A stretch of DNA of 31,918 nt, from positions 1 through 31,918 of IMG/VR virus record IMGVR_UViG_3300031898_000008. One strand, written 5' to 3'. This DNA comes from a virus. Numbering within the stretch: position 1 is the stretch's first letter; each line of letters begins with the position of its first letter. The notes under the pieces were generated by a model that had not been told where the DNA came from, did no database searches, and worked only from the letters and a program-made list of their open reading frames with translations. The position numbers were made by a program, and so were the translations under genes. Shown piece after piece: positions 1 to 6,343 of this stretch.

Positions 1-18
1 ATAATAATAATGATACTA

Positions 19-58
19 TTTTTGTTACATTTTTATCGATAAACCATATATATAATTC
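19..58 (+). promoter_or_regulatory. Promoter of the integrase operon
   Basis: An A/T-rich stretch holds an archaeal TATA-like box, CATATATATAA, at about 45-55. This is roughly 55 bases before the first start codon at 109. A TTGTTACATTT element lies just upstream (about 21-31), and related TGTTAC/GTAACA elements occur at the divergent promoter near 24480-24525 and at the right end near 31774. A strong Shine-Dalgarno site, AAGGAGGAAAG, precedes the ATG at 109. The start of transcription is inferred, not seen. Confidence 0.5.
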
Positions 59-108
59 AATATTCTATAATTCAACGTGCGCAAAAAAGCGCGCAAGGAG
101 GAAAGAAA

Positions 109-234
109 ATGTGTTGCATAAAATGTCCAGAGTATGAGTCATGTAACGATGTGCACTCATACTCTTGTTGTGGATATTGTCAATGGTATAACGTGAAGGA
201 AAGTAGGTGCAATATAGAGGGGGATTCATCTTGA
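109..234 (+). CDS. Cys-rich 41-residue mini-protein
   Basis: This short ORF starts at ATG 109 behind a strong AAGGAGG Shine-Dalgarno site. It encodes 41 residues with seven Cys (positions 2, 3, 6, 12, 20, 21, 24) plus C34 and H16, which fits a small zinc- or metal-binding protein. Its TGA stop overlaps the likely TTG start of the integrase (TTGA at 231-234), so the two are probably translationally coupled. A transcription regulator or excision cofactor would fit the position, but no family is recognised. The RBS, the Cys pattern and the coupling argue that it is real. Confidence 0.65.
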   Translation: MCCIKCPEYESCNDVHSYSCCGYCQWYNVKESRCNIEGDSS

Positions 235-1493
235 GTGAATCCTTAGCTAAAAACGCTTACGTGGAGCAATGGTTACGGAAGCGCGAAGCTAGCACGAAGA
301 GGAATTATCTGGGTGCAATGCATGAATTCGTTGAATTTACTAAGCTTAGTCCAACCGAGTTGATCGAAGCGCGGAAGAAAGAAGTTCAATCGCAAGATGA
401 AGGAATTAAGCGTCATGCGGAAATGCTAGTCGATCAATTTCAGGAATGGTTGATGAAGGAAAGAAAAAACGCGCATAACACGGCAGTTATGAAAGTGATG
501 GCGATTCGTTCATTCTACAAGAAAAACTTTTATCCGTTGCAATTTGCAGAGAGCATCTCGTTTAAACCTTCCCGAGTGAGGGGAATTACACGGGAAGAGA
601 TCAAAACATTATATGATCGTGCGAACGCGGATGAAAGAATGTTAATCTTGTTCCTGAAAGACAGCGGGATTAGCGCGCAGGATTTCGTCGTGTTGAAATA
701 CGATGCCGTTAAGAAAGAATTGGAGCAAGGAGTTTGTCCAATCCATATCAACTTAATGCGAGAGAAAGAAGATGTGGTTTACGACACATTTATCGGAGAG
801 GAAGCAATTAACGCACTTAAACTTTACTTGGAAGATCGCAAGAAAGCAGGGGAAATTTTAACCGACGCATCTCCACTTTACATCGGAAAGACCACGGGGA
901 AAGCAGTTGGAAGCAAAGCATTGACCCGCCGATTTCAACACTTGTTGAAAGAAGCGGGAGTTAAGGGAATTCAACCCGTGCATACATTCCGCAAGTTCTT
1001 TGAAACTACTATGGGCGGAGCGGGAGTTCATCCAATCGTTGCAAAATACTGGATGGGACACAAAGTCGCGAAAACCGATATCGAAGCGAAATATATCGTT
1101 CCGTCGATTGAGCAACAAAGAGAAATGTATCGTAATGCCTATGCTAAATTGAGAATCTTAAGCGAGGTAACAACTCTCGGGGAAACTCAGCAAAAGATTG
1201 AGATCGCAAAACGAGTATTAGCAACGATCTTAGGGGAAGAAACATTGCATAAACTTGAGATCAAGATAGCGCGTATGAAACCTGAGGAGCAACTTGCAGA
1301 ATATGATCGTAAAATCTACGAACTTAAAGAACGTCCTGACGGAATGCTACCCGCAACACCACGCTATATCCCAAAGATTATTGCAGAGGAAGAATTAGAC
1401 ACTTACATAATGCAGGGGTGGGAGTTCGTCAATCAGTTGGTCAAAAGCGGAAAGATAATCGTAAGAAAGCTTGCGTTCAGAACGGAGGAATAA
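231..1493 (+). CDS. Tyrosine recombinase (viral integrase)
   Basis: Site-specific recombinase of about 420 residues that would integrate and excise the viral genome. The N-terminal half is a SAM-like core-binding domain. The catalytic half shows the HxxR box (HTFRK, about residues 251-255), the second His in WMGHK (about 277) and candidate nucleophile tyrosines at about 288, 300 and 304. The usual Arg-I position (TGLR in most family members) reads SGIS at about 145-148, so the first catalytic arginine is not where expected. The C-terminal GWEFVNQLVKSGKIIVRK resembles the tail of integrases from thaumarchaeal/bathyarchaeal elements (recalled, not searched). TTG at 231 is preferred over GTG 207 because AGAGGGGGA lies 6-7 bases upstream and the start overlaps the previous stop. 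Confidence 0.92.
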   Translation: MSESLAKNAYVEQWLRKREASTKRNYLGAMHEFVEFTKLSPTELIEARKKEVQSQDEGIKRHAEMLVDQFQEWLMKERKNAHNTAVMKVMAIRSFYKKNFYPLQFAESISFKPSRVRGITREEIKTLYDRANADERMLILFLKDSGISAQDFVVLKYDAVKKELEQGVCPIHINLMREKEDVVYDTFIGEEAINALKLYLEDRKKAGEILTDASPLYIGKTTGKAVGSKALTRRFQHLLKEAGVKGIQPVHTFRKFFETTMGGAGVHPIVAKYWMGHKVAKTDIEAKYIVPSIEQQREMYRNAYAKLRILSEVTTLGETQQKIEIAKRVLATILGEETLHKLEIKIARMKPEEQLAEYDRKIYELKERPDGMLPATPRYIPKIIAEEELDTYIMQGWEFVNQLVKSGKIIVRKLAFRTEE

Positions 1494-1523
1494 GAGAGGA
1501 ATACATTAAAGGAGGTGAAAAGT

Positions 1524-1925
1524 TTGCCTAAATGTGAAACGTGCGGAAAGGATGTTAGTTCACTCAAAGCAGGATTTGAAATATTTCGACACGAAGGAAA
1601 ATGGTATTGCAAGGAACATTATACCGAAATTCAAGCGCAAAAGAAAGAAGCGGTCGTTGAAAAAAGATTGGAAACGCTTGAAGCAAAAGGAGAGCTTGTC
1701 TTTTCCGAAACGATGACAGACGAGGAAATACGGAAAGGGATCGAGAAAAGTATAGTGGAATTAGCAATGCATGAAGCAGGTTCGGCGTGGATGAGATTAG
1801 GAACTTTGATCTCGATGAATCCGACAGAGCAAATAATAGGAGCAGGATTCAAAGCTTTGATTGATTTAAACAAAATTATCATAAGGCAAAACGAATTGAT
1901 TTTAAGAGAATTAAAGAAATCTTAA
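1524..1925 (+). CDS. Small zinc-finger protein with helical tail
   Basis: About 133 residues from TTG 1524, which follows GGAGGTG by a normal spacing; GTG 1515 overlaps that site and is less likely. The N-terminus has CETCGKD followed by YCKEHY, a Cys2-Cys/His arrangement like half of a LIM or treble-clef finger. The rest is charged and probably helical. It lies 30 bases after the integrase and is the last gene before an oligo-T terminator, so it is probably co-transcribed with it. A recombination directionality or regulatory role is possible, but no family is recognised. Confidence 0.7.
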   Translation: MPKCETCGKDVSSLKAGFEIFRHEGKWYCKEHYTEIQAQKKEAVVEKRLETLEAKGELVFSETMTDEEIRKGIEKSIVELAMHEAGSAWMRLGTLISMNPTEQIIGAGFKALIDLNKIIIRQNELILRELKKS

Positions 1926-1926
1926 A

Positions 1927-1942
1927 TTCTTTTTTTTATTCT
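1927..1942 (+). terminator. Oligo-T terminator after the integrase operon
   Basis: A run of eight T (1930-1937) follows the stop codon at once, as in archaeal intrinsic terminators. It lies in the convergent gap between this operon and the terminase gene on the other strand. The rest of that gap (1943-2009) is A/T-rich and holds the word GTTCGTT twice (about 1969 and 1990). Confidence 0.55.
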
Positions 1943-2009
1943 CTTCGTAATATATTATACCTGTAATAATGTTCGTTACTCTTTTTATATGTTCGTTGTG
2001 AGTGAACGT

Positions 2010-3272
2010 TTATACCCGTAATAGAGTTCCTTCCTCTTCTCTTTCTCTTACGCATTCACACGCAAGCGCAAGCGCGTAAGCTAAATCATCATGTGTTCCT
2101 TCTCGATGCGTGAATTGAAACCCCCCTGTGCGTGTGCGTGTGTATTCGATGCAATTAAGCGCGTTAAGTAAATTGAGATCATGTGGGAGAATCAAGTTTT
2201 TTGTTTCAAGCAGAATTTTAACGTTCGCTAGTAATTCCTCTCTCCGCTTGCTCGTAAGCGTAATTCCACCGCAGGGAAGCTTGAGTTCTCGTGCGTGTTC
2301 GACGACGGGCGCCCCTAGTCCCGTTTGATCGATTAACACTTTTTTAAAGTTGAATTGCTCATGTAAATCCGCGACTTCAACCGTGAATTGTGTATAAGTT
2401 TTTCCGAGTTCGCTTTTGAGATGTTGCACTTGTAATTTACTTTCGGGAGTCCGCTCGATTGCTATAAGCGCGGCGTAATCCTCTTTCCCTCCAACATCGT
2501 AACCCGCATACAATTCTTTTCCAATTGCAAGCGTTGGAGTGTAATCTTGCAGGCAGGTTCGAATCAACGTCATTGGAAAGTATGAGTTCGCGTCATCGAC
2601 AAAGTTTCCAAGGTATTCAAGTTGGAATCTTTCCTCTCCAATTAACGCGCGCTGTTCATCTAAAAAGTCTTTTGAAACAAGTGGACTAACGCTTGACGGA
2701 AGATGATAGATACTCCAATCGGGGTGCGTGAAACATTTATACGTAATGTGGTTTTTATCCCACGGTGACGATAACATCCAAACCGTTCCATTAGTGGTAA
2801 GCAACATTGGAAAGATGACGTTCGTTATTACTTCGTCGTAGATGAATGCCGCCTCATCAACCACCGCGAAATGCACCGTCAACCCTCGCAACGTTGAACC
2901 GAATCTCCCGCTGGGTAAACATAAGATTCTTGAACCGTTCGTAAAGCGGATTTGTGTGCGAGTCTTTCGAATAACCGACCTTTTCAAAACTGAGCTTTCA
3001 ACAAATGCTAAGACTTTATCAAAAGTCTCCATACTTTGTCGCAAAGTCGCGCTAACGATAATCGTCGTCGTGTTGGGATTTGAAACCGCGAAATGGGTAA
3101 CTTTAACCCCCGCACACGTTGACTTTCCGACTTGACGCCCGCAAATCGCAATCAAGCGTTTTGAGGGATCATTCAAAAGTTTCTCCTGATAGTCGAATGG
3201 GATAAAGTTGAGGATGTGTTTTGCAAAGTAAACGATATCGATTTTAAGCTTCTTAAGTTGGTCTTGATTCAT
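2010..3272 (-). CDS. terL: Terminase large subunit (DNA packaging motor)
   Basis: ATPase-nuclease that cuts viral DNA and drives it into the prohead through the portal. In the 420-residue protein the Walker A motif is CGRQVGKS (44-51), Walker B is HFAVVDE (134-140) and the coupling motif is MLSSPW (166-171). The C-terminal RNase H-like nuclease shows the acidic residues in YAGYDVGG (D259), VLIDQTG (D315) and GTHDDLAYA (D395/D396). The start is set at ATG 3272 because it overlaps the upstream stop as ATGA; an upstream start at 3302 has no such support. No small terminase subunit is recognised nearby, and the portal is 20 kb away on the same strand, which is an unusual separation for this virus class. 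Confidence 0.95.
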   Translation of the reverse strand: MNQDQLKKLKIDIVYFAKHILNFIPFDYQEKLLNDPSKRLIAICGRQVGKSTCAGVKVTHFAVSNPNTTTIIVSATLRQSMETFDKVLAFVESSVLKRSVIRKTRTQIRFTNGSRILCLPSGRFGSTLRGLTVHFAVVDEAAFIYDEVITNVIFPMLLTTNGTVWMLSSPWDKNHITYKCFTHPDWSIYHLPSSVSPLVSKDFLDEQRALIGEERFQLEYLGNFVDDANSYFPMTLIRTCLQDYTPTLAIGKELYAGYDVGGKEDYAALIAIERTPESKLQVQHLKSELGKTYTQFTVEVADLHEQFNFKKVLIDQTGLGAPVVEHARELKLPCGGITLTSKRREELLANVKILLETKNLILPHDLNLLNALNCIEYTRTRTGGFQFTHREGTHDDLAYALALACECVREREEEGTLLRV

Positions 3273-3502
3273 TTTTCTTCGCTCTTGCTTTTGTAATACC
3301 ATGCGATAACCGCGCTTAAGATCGGAGTGAAAATTCCTGCGAGATACGCGATATAAACTAGCTCGCGCCCATAAACGATACAGATCGCGATTAGCGCGAC
3401 GAATCCAATTGCAAGTGTTAACGCGAGCAACCCGCGATAATCCATCTCGGTGATCTTGATGGTTTTGGTTTCAATCTTGGATTCTTTCTTAGATTTCTTC
3501 AT
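3269..3502 (-). CDS. Small two-helix membrane protein
   Basis: About 77 residues from ATG 3502. A Lys/Glu-rich N-terminal stretch is followed by two hydrophobic segments (around LLALTLAIGFVALIAICIVY and YIAYLAGIFTPILSAVIAWY) and a charged end. Its stop overlaps the terminase start (ATGA) and its start overlaps the end of the upstream gene. No holin family is clearly recognised, although size and topology would fit one. Confidence 0.65.
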   Translation of the reverse strand: MKKSKKESKIETKTIKITEMDYRGLLALTLAIGFVALIAICIVYGRELVYIAYLAGIFTPILSAVIAWYYKSKSEEK

Positions 3503-3710
3503 TAGGGAAACATCTCGCAACGAACAAATTGATAAAAAGATTCCAAAAATTGAAACTTTCACACATTTTGTGAGATATAGTCCAAGACACATCAAAACTT
3601 TCTAGGTAAAATTCGATCTCATCTTCAATAAATTTTTTATATTTTTTCCACTTAGCTAAATGGAGAATGTGGGTTAAATTGCTTTCTAATATGTTAGTAT
3701 CAAAACTCAT
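3489..3710 (-). CDS. Hypothetical protein
   Basis: About 73 residues, aromatic-rich and probably helical, with no recognised family. ATG 3710 is chosen because it forms a TAATG overlap with the zinc-ribbon gene before it; TTG 3716 is an alternative with AAGGTGG upstream. Membership of a tightly overlapped gene chain supports expression. Confidence 0.5.
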   Translation of the reverse strand: MSFDTNILESNLTHILHLAKWKKYKKFIEDEIEFYLESFDVSWTISHKMCESFNFWNLFINLFVARCFPNEEI

Positions 3711-3868
3711 TAGCAAACTACCACCTTATGAGTAAATCCACAGTAGGGGCAGGTTGATTTGTAAGTTATCGATGATCGTAACGTTTCGACAAGTATAGTA
3801 GTTTCAGGAATGTGGATAGGTTTCCCGCAACCACAACAAGCAATCCACATTTGATCTTTCTTGCTCAT
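3710..3868 (-). CDS. Zinc-ribbon mini-protein
   Basis: A 52-residue ORF with two Cys knuckles, CCGC near the N-terminus (residues 11-14) and CPYC near the C-terminus, typical of a zinc ribbon. Both ends are coupled to neighbours: its ATG overlaps the upstream stop (ATGA) and its TAA overlaps the next ATG (TAATG). A nucleic-acid or protein-binding role is inferred from fold type only. Confidence 0.7.
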   Translation of the reverse strand: MSKKDQMWIACCGCGKPIHIPETTILVETLRSSITYKSTCPYCGFTHKVVVC

Positions 3869-4236
3869 TTATATACGACCTTAACCTTCTTTCCCTGCAG
3901 GATTGGAACTCCGATTGTGCTAACTTCCTTAATCGGTGCTTTCTCGAAGCGTTCAATATTCATGACGCTTGACAGCGGAATTGAAACGATACGCCCGCGT
4001 TTTTCATCGGTGAGTTCATCGTAGAAAATCAGAAAATTTTGCTTGTAAAGTGCTTCCGTTGCAACTCCGATAAACCATCCTACGTTTTTCTTGTAAGTTG
4101 CGAAAAAGGTTGGAGTTACTTTATCAAGATCAATATCAAGAGGTGCGCCTTTCTGTTCGCTTGCATCCAACCAAATAATTTCGATTAAATCTCCGCGCTT
4201 AAGCTTTGAAAGTAATTGTTTGGCGTTGTCTTTCAA
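3865..4236 (-). CDS. Hypothetical protein, SH3-like beta
   Basis: A 123-residue protein from ATG 4236. The sequence opens with a short helix (KQLLSKLKRGDLIEIIW) and continues as beta-rich segments ending in QGKKVKVVYK. The GDLIEIIWLDAS and IPLSSVMNIERF pieces look like a small barrel, but the fold is a guess. It is coupled on both sides by ATGA overlaps. Confidence 0.6.
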   Translation of the reverse strand: MKDNAKQLLSKLKRGDLIEIIWLDASEQKGAPLDIDLDKVTPTFFATYKKNVGWFIGVATEALYKQNFLIFYDELTDEKRGRIVSIPLSSVMNIERFEKAPIKEVSTIGVPILQGKKVKVVYK

Positions 4237-4478
4237 CTTTCAAAAAACCTCTTTAATTCTTTCTTGGGAAGTTTCGAAATTAACGATGCTAAATCTTCCT
4301 TTTCCTCGCGTTCTCCCTCTGTCAATCGATTGAGTTCCGCCATCGCCATAATCATCAAACGCGACCATGTGTTCCGTTCGCTTTGCTTAAGAGATTCGTT
4401 ATAGATTTTCTCCTGTGCAAACTCAATGAACTTGCTCAGGATTTTGATTCTTTCTTCTTTCGTAAGCGGTTCAGGCAT
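4233..4478 (-). CDS. Hypothetical helical protein
   Basis: An 81-residue, highly charged, almost entirely helical protein from ATG 4478, overlapping the next gene by ATGA. No family is recognised. A small terminase-like or DNA-binding role cannot be excluded, but nothing in the sequence shows it. Confidence 0.55.
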   Translation of the reverse strand: MPEPLTKEERIKILSKFIEFAQEKIYNESLKQSERNTWSRLMIMAMAELNRLTEGEREEKEDLASLISKLPKKELKRFFES

Positions 4479-4823
4479 CTAAAAATCCTCCAACTCGGCG
4501 AGAATTTCAATAAGCTTTTCCGTTCGGTTGCGTTGTATTTTCTCAAAAACTTTCGTAAACGCGTTATAGAGATATACGTAAGGGTCTGCAAAGGTTGATT
4601 TTATCATCTCTTCTAAAAATTCATGGCGAAGAGTTTTGAGACATTCCTCAGTTTGATAAATATAAATTATGCTGTCTTTAACTTCTCCAAAAACAGTTTT
4701 ATCATTGACTTTTAGAGTTTGAGGTAGAATAACAACTTTAAGATGTTTTCCATACCCGTATTTACGTTGTAATCGTTTGAGTTCGCGTTCAAGCGAAGCT
4801 TGCAATCCTACAGGTCGAACCAT
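4479..4823 (-). CDS. Hypothetical protein with HEFLEE motif
   Basis: About 114 residues from ATG 4823, which lies inside the end of the resolvase-like gene; a longer reading to 4871 would overlap that gene more. The segment TLRHEFLEEMI resembles the helix of zinc metallopeptidases, but the second histidine of HExxH is replaced by Glu (HEFLE), so catalysis is doubtful. The middle portion is beta-rich (VVILPQTLKV, SIIYIYQT). Function unknown. Confidence 0.55.
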   Translation of the reverse strand: MVRPVGLQASLERELKRLQRKYGYGKHLKVVILPQTLKVNDKTVFGEVKDSIIYIYQTEECLKTLRHEFLEEMIKSTFADPYVYLYNAFTKVFEKIQRNRTEKLIEILAELEDF

Positions 4824-5068
4824 GTGTCTTCCCTCACGTATAACGCTCCTTTCACTCCGAGATCGTAGCATTTCTTTTCGAATTGCTCTCGTTCTTTACG
4901 CGTTAGTTGTTTAATCTTGCATTGAATTAACACGACGCGCCCACTTCGAATCGCGATCAAATCGGCGATCGAATGAGATCCCGCGCTACGCACCACATAC
5001 CATCCTTGACTTTCGAGTTTATGCTTAACCTTGTATTCCCATGATCTTCCACGCGTATAATTAGTCAA
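4808..5068 (-). CDS. hjc: Hjc-like Holliday junction resolvase/nuclease
   Basis: An 86-residue protein of the archaeal Hjc-type PD-(D/E)XK family, which cleaves four-way DNA junctions and branched replication intermediates before packaging. The sequence shows RGRSWEYKVKHKLE (first acidic residue), VVRSAGSHSIADLIAIR (catalytic Asp) and VVLIQCKI in place of the usual (V)ExK; QCK is a known variant in this family. It starts at TTG 5068, overlapping the end of the GNAT reading frame (TTGACTAA). Cellular Hjc is usually near 120-140 residues, so this is a compact version. Confidence 0.8.
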   Translation of the reverse strand: MTNYTRGRSWEYKVKHKLESQGWYVVRSAGSHSIADLIAIRSGRVVLIQCKIKQLTRKEREQFEKKCYDLGVKGALYVREDTWFDL

Positions 5069-5371
5069 TTTTTTTCACCATGTGTCCATTCTTAATTTTC
5101 TTGAATCCCATCTTACTCCAGAATCCGACAGATTCGGAGAGAGAAGATAATTCAATTTGACGAATTCTATTATCTTTCCAAAGTTGCTCTAACATTCGAA
5201 AGAAAATTTTACCGTATCCCTTTTTTGATATTTCTCTTCGATGCTAAACCATGTAATCCAAACTTTTGAATTCTCAAGATTTGCATTACATTCTCCAATA
5301 TCAGTTGTTCCATTCAATAGCAGTTTATAGTCGAAGCTTGACACTGCTATTTTAACTGTGCAAAAAGTCAT
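5061..5371 (-). pseudogene. GNAT acetyltransferase, frameshifted at an A6 run
   Basis: The gene starts at ATG 5371 behind a GAGGAG site and reads in one frame to KVWITWFSIEEKYQK. It then hits a run of six A (5221-5226 on the given strand, as T) and ends at 5189 in an unrelated tail. If one extra A is supplied, or the ribosome slips back one base, the reading continues as KGYGKIFFRMLEQL through SVGFWSKMGFKKIKNGHMV to a stop at 5061. The restored product of about 103 residues has the GNAT acetyl-CoA motif (YQKKGYGK) and the C-terminal WSKMGFKKI element. It may be a broken gene, a sequencing error in a homopolymer, or a slippage-expressed enzyme. Substrate unknown. Confidence 0.75.
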
Positions 5372-5697
5372 TTTGTCTCCTCTCTGAGAATGACGCATAA
5401 AAGCGCGTAACTCGCCAAGTCTAACAACGTATCCCGAATCGACTCCGACTTTATAAGTGCTTGATCTTTATTTGCGAGTTGAACAAGGCGCGACCATTTA
5501 TCGCTCATTCGTATTAAGCAACCTTTCCACGCGGGAATCCCAAATTGCTCAGAAAGTCGTAAATTCGAAAGCGGATCTCCTCCCGCGTAGTCGTGATTTT
5601 TTCTACTATGCAAGTCAGCAATTTCTTCAAGCAATGTATAGAATTTCAGATGTCCAAACTTCGGAAGTTGTGAGAATCTTGTTTCTTTGTCACTCAT
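5368..5697 (-). CDS. DUF1599/Nmad1 MazG-like nucleotide protein
   Basis: A 109-residue all-helical protein matching the DUF1599 (nucleotide modification-associated domain 1) pattern: KNHDYAGGDPLSNLRL, then PAWKGCLIRMSDKWSRL, then ESIRDTLLDLASYALL. Members resemble MazG-type nucleotide pyrophosphatases and are often linked to modified-base gene sets in viruses. It overlaps the deoxyribosyltransferase-like gene before it by ATGA (5694-5697) and the GNAT gene after it by ATGA (5368-5371). A role in trimming the nucleotide pool or handling modified dNTPs is inferred. Confidence 0.75.
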   Translation of the reverse strand: MSDKETRFSQLPKFGHLKFYTLLEEIADLHSRKNHDYAGGDPLSNLRLSEQFGIPAWKGCLIRMSDKWSRLVQLANKDQALIKSESIRDTLLDLASYALLCVILREETK

Positions 5698-6104
5698 TGA
5701 AAAAACTCCTCTCTATTCGAATAAAATTCGTTAGCGCAATACCATAACCACGGATGACGTGGACGTTTCTTGTCCTCACAGATTACGATTACATACTTCC
5801 GTTTTACCCACGCATACATGATTTCCATCGACGTTCCAATGATTCGATAATTTCCCTCAGGAATTAATGCACAAATAATATCACATGAATCAAGGAGGTC
5901 AAGATCACTTTCTATGATATCTTTTGCAAAATTGAAGTTAGGATTCTGATAATATTCTCCATCATATTTAGCTTCTAATTCGGTTTCCTTTTCAAACGGG
6001 TTAATTATCTTAGCACTTGGAAATTTCTGCTTTAATTGTATAATGAACAGTCTTTCTTCTTGTGTTCCTCTAAGTTCGAATGAGTGTGCGAAATAGATTT
6101 TCAT
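5694..6104 (-). CDS. Nucleoside 2-deoxyribosyltransferase-like protein
   Basis: A 136-residue Rossmann-like protein. It begins MKIYFAHS (nucleotide/sugar loop), has DLDLLDSCDIICALIPEG in the middle, the GTSMEIMYAW element carrying the expected catalytic Glu, and HPWLWYCANEF near the end. This is the pattern of the nucleoside deoxyribosyltransferase family, whose members move deoxyribose between bases or cut N-glycosidic bonds in (d)NMPs. It forms an ATGA overlap with the DUF1599 gene, so the two are produced together. In a virus with preQ0 genes it could exchange a base on a deoxynucleotide; that is inference. Confidence 0.75.
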   Translation of the reverse strand: MKIYFAHSFELRGTQEERLFIIQLKQKFPSAKIINPFEKETELEAKYDGEYYQNPNFNFAKDIIESDLDLLDSCDIICALIPEGNYRIIGTSMEIMYAWVKRKYVIVICEDKKRPRHPWLWYCANEFYSNREEFFQ

Positions 6105-6343
6105 TTTAGCAATCTTCTCCGCATAAAGTTGAGGAATTTTCCGCAGATTCCTCCAAGCAACAAGTTGAGCAGGAATCCCATTGACGCGGCGGTGAATGCT
6201 TGAGGAAGCGTAATTTGCACGATGAAAATGTCTTTGAGGAAATGCACGGGAATCCAGAAGAGTTGCAATGCTAACGTATCAATCCAAAATTCCTTATCTT
6301 TTAAGCGTAACGCTAAAATTGTTAAATATAGTTTCAAATCCAA
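6101..6343 (-). CDS. Small membrane protein
   Basis: About 80 residues from TTG 6343, which overlaps the end of the polymerase gene. Hydrophobic stretches (LALQLFWIPVHFLKDIFIV and AFTAASMGFLLNLLLGGICG) suggest two to three membrane segments, followed by a basic end (NFMRRRLLK). A holin-like role is possible; no family is recognised. Confidence 0.55.
   Translation of the reverse strand: MDLKLYLTILALRLKDKEFWIDTLALQLFWIPVHFLKDIFIVQITLPQAFTAASMGFLLNLLLGGICGKFLNFMRRRLLK

Noticed and set aside
1-108. Left attachment site matching the guaA end
   Set aside because: No direct repeat of the last guaA bases was found in the first 108 bases; only a short inverted match with the right gap is present.
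2551-2575. GGTTCGAATC word resembling a tRNA T-arm
   Set aside because: It lies inside the terminase gene and no acceptor, D or anticodon arm fits around it.
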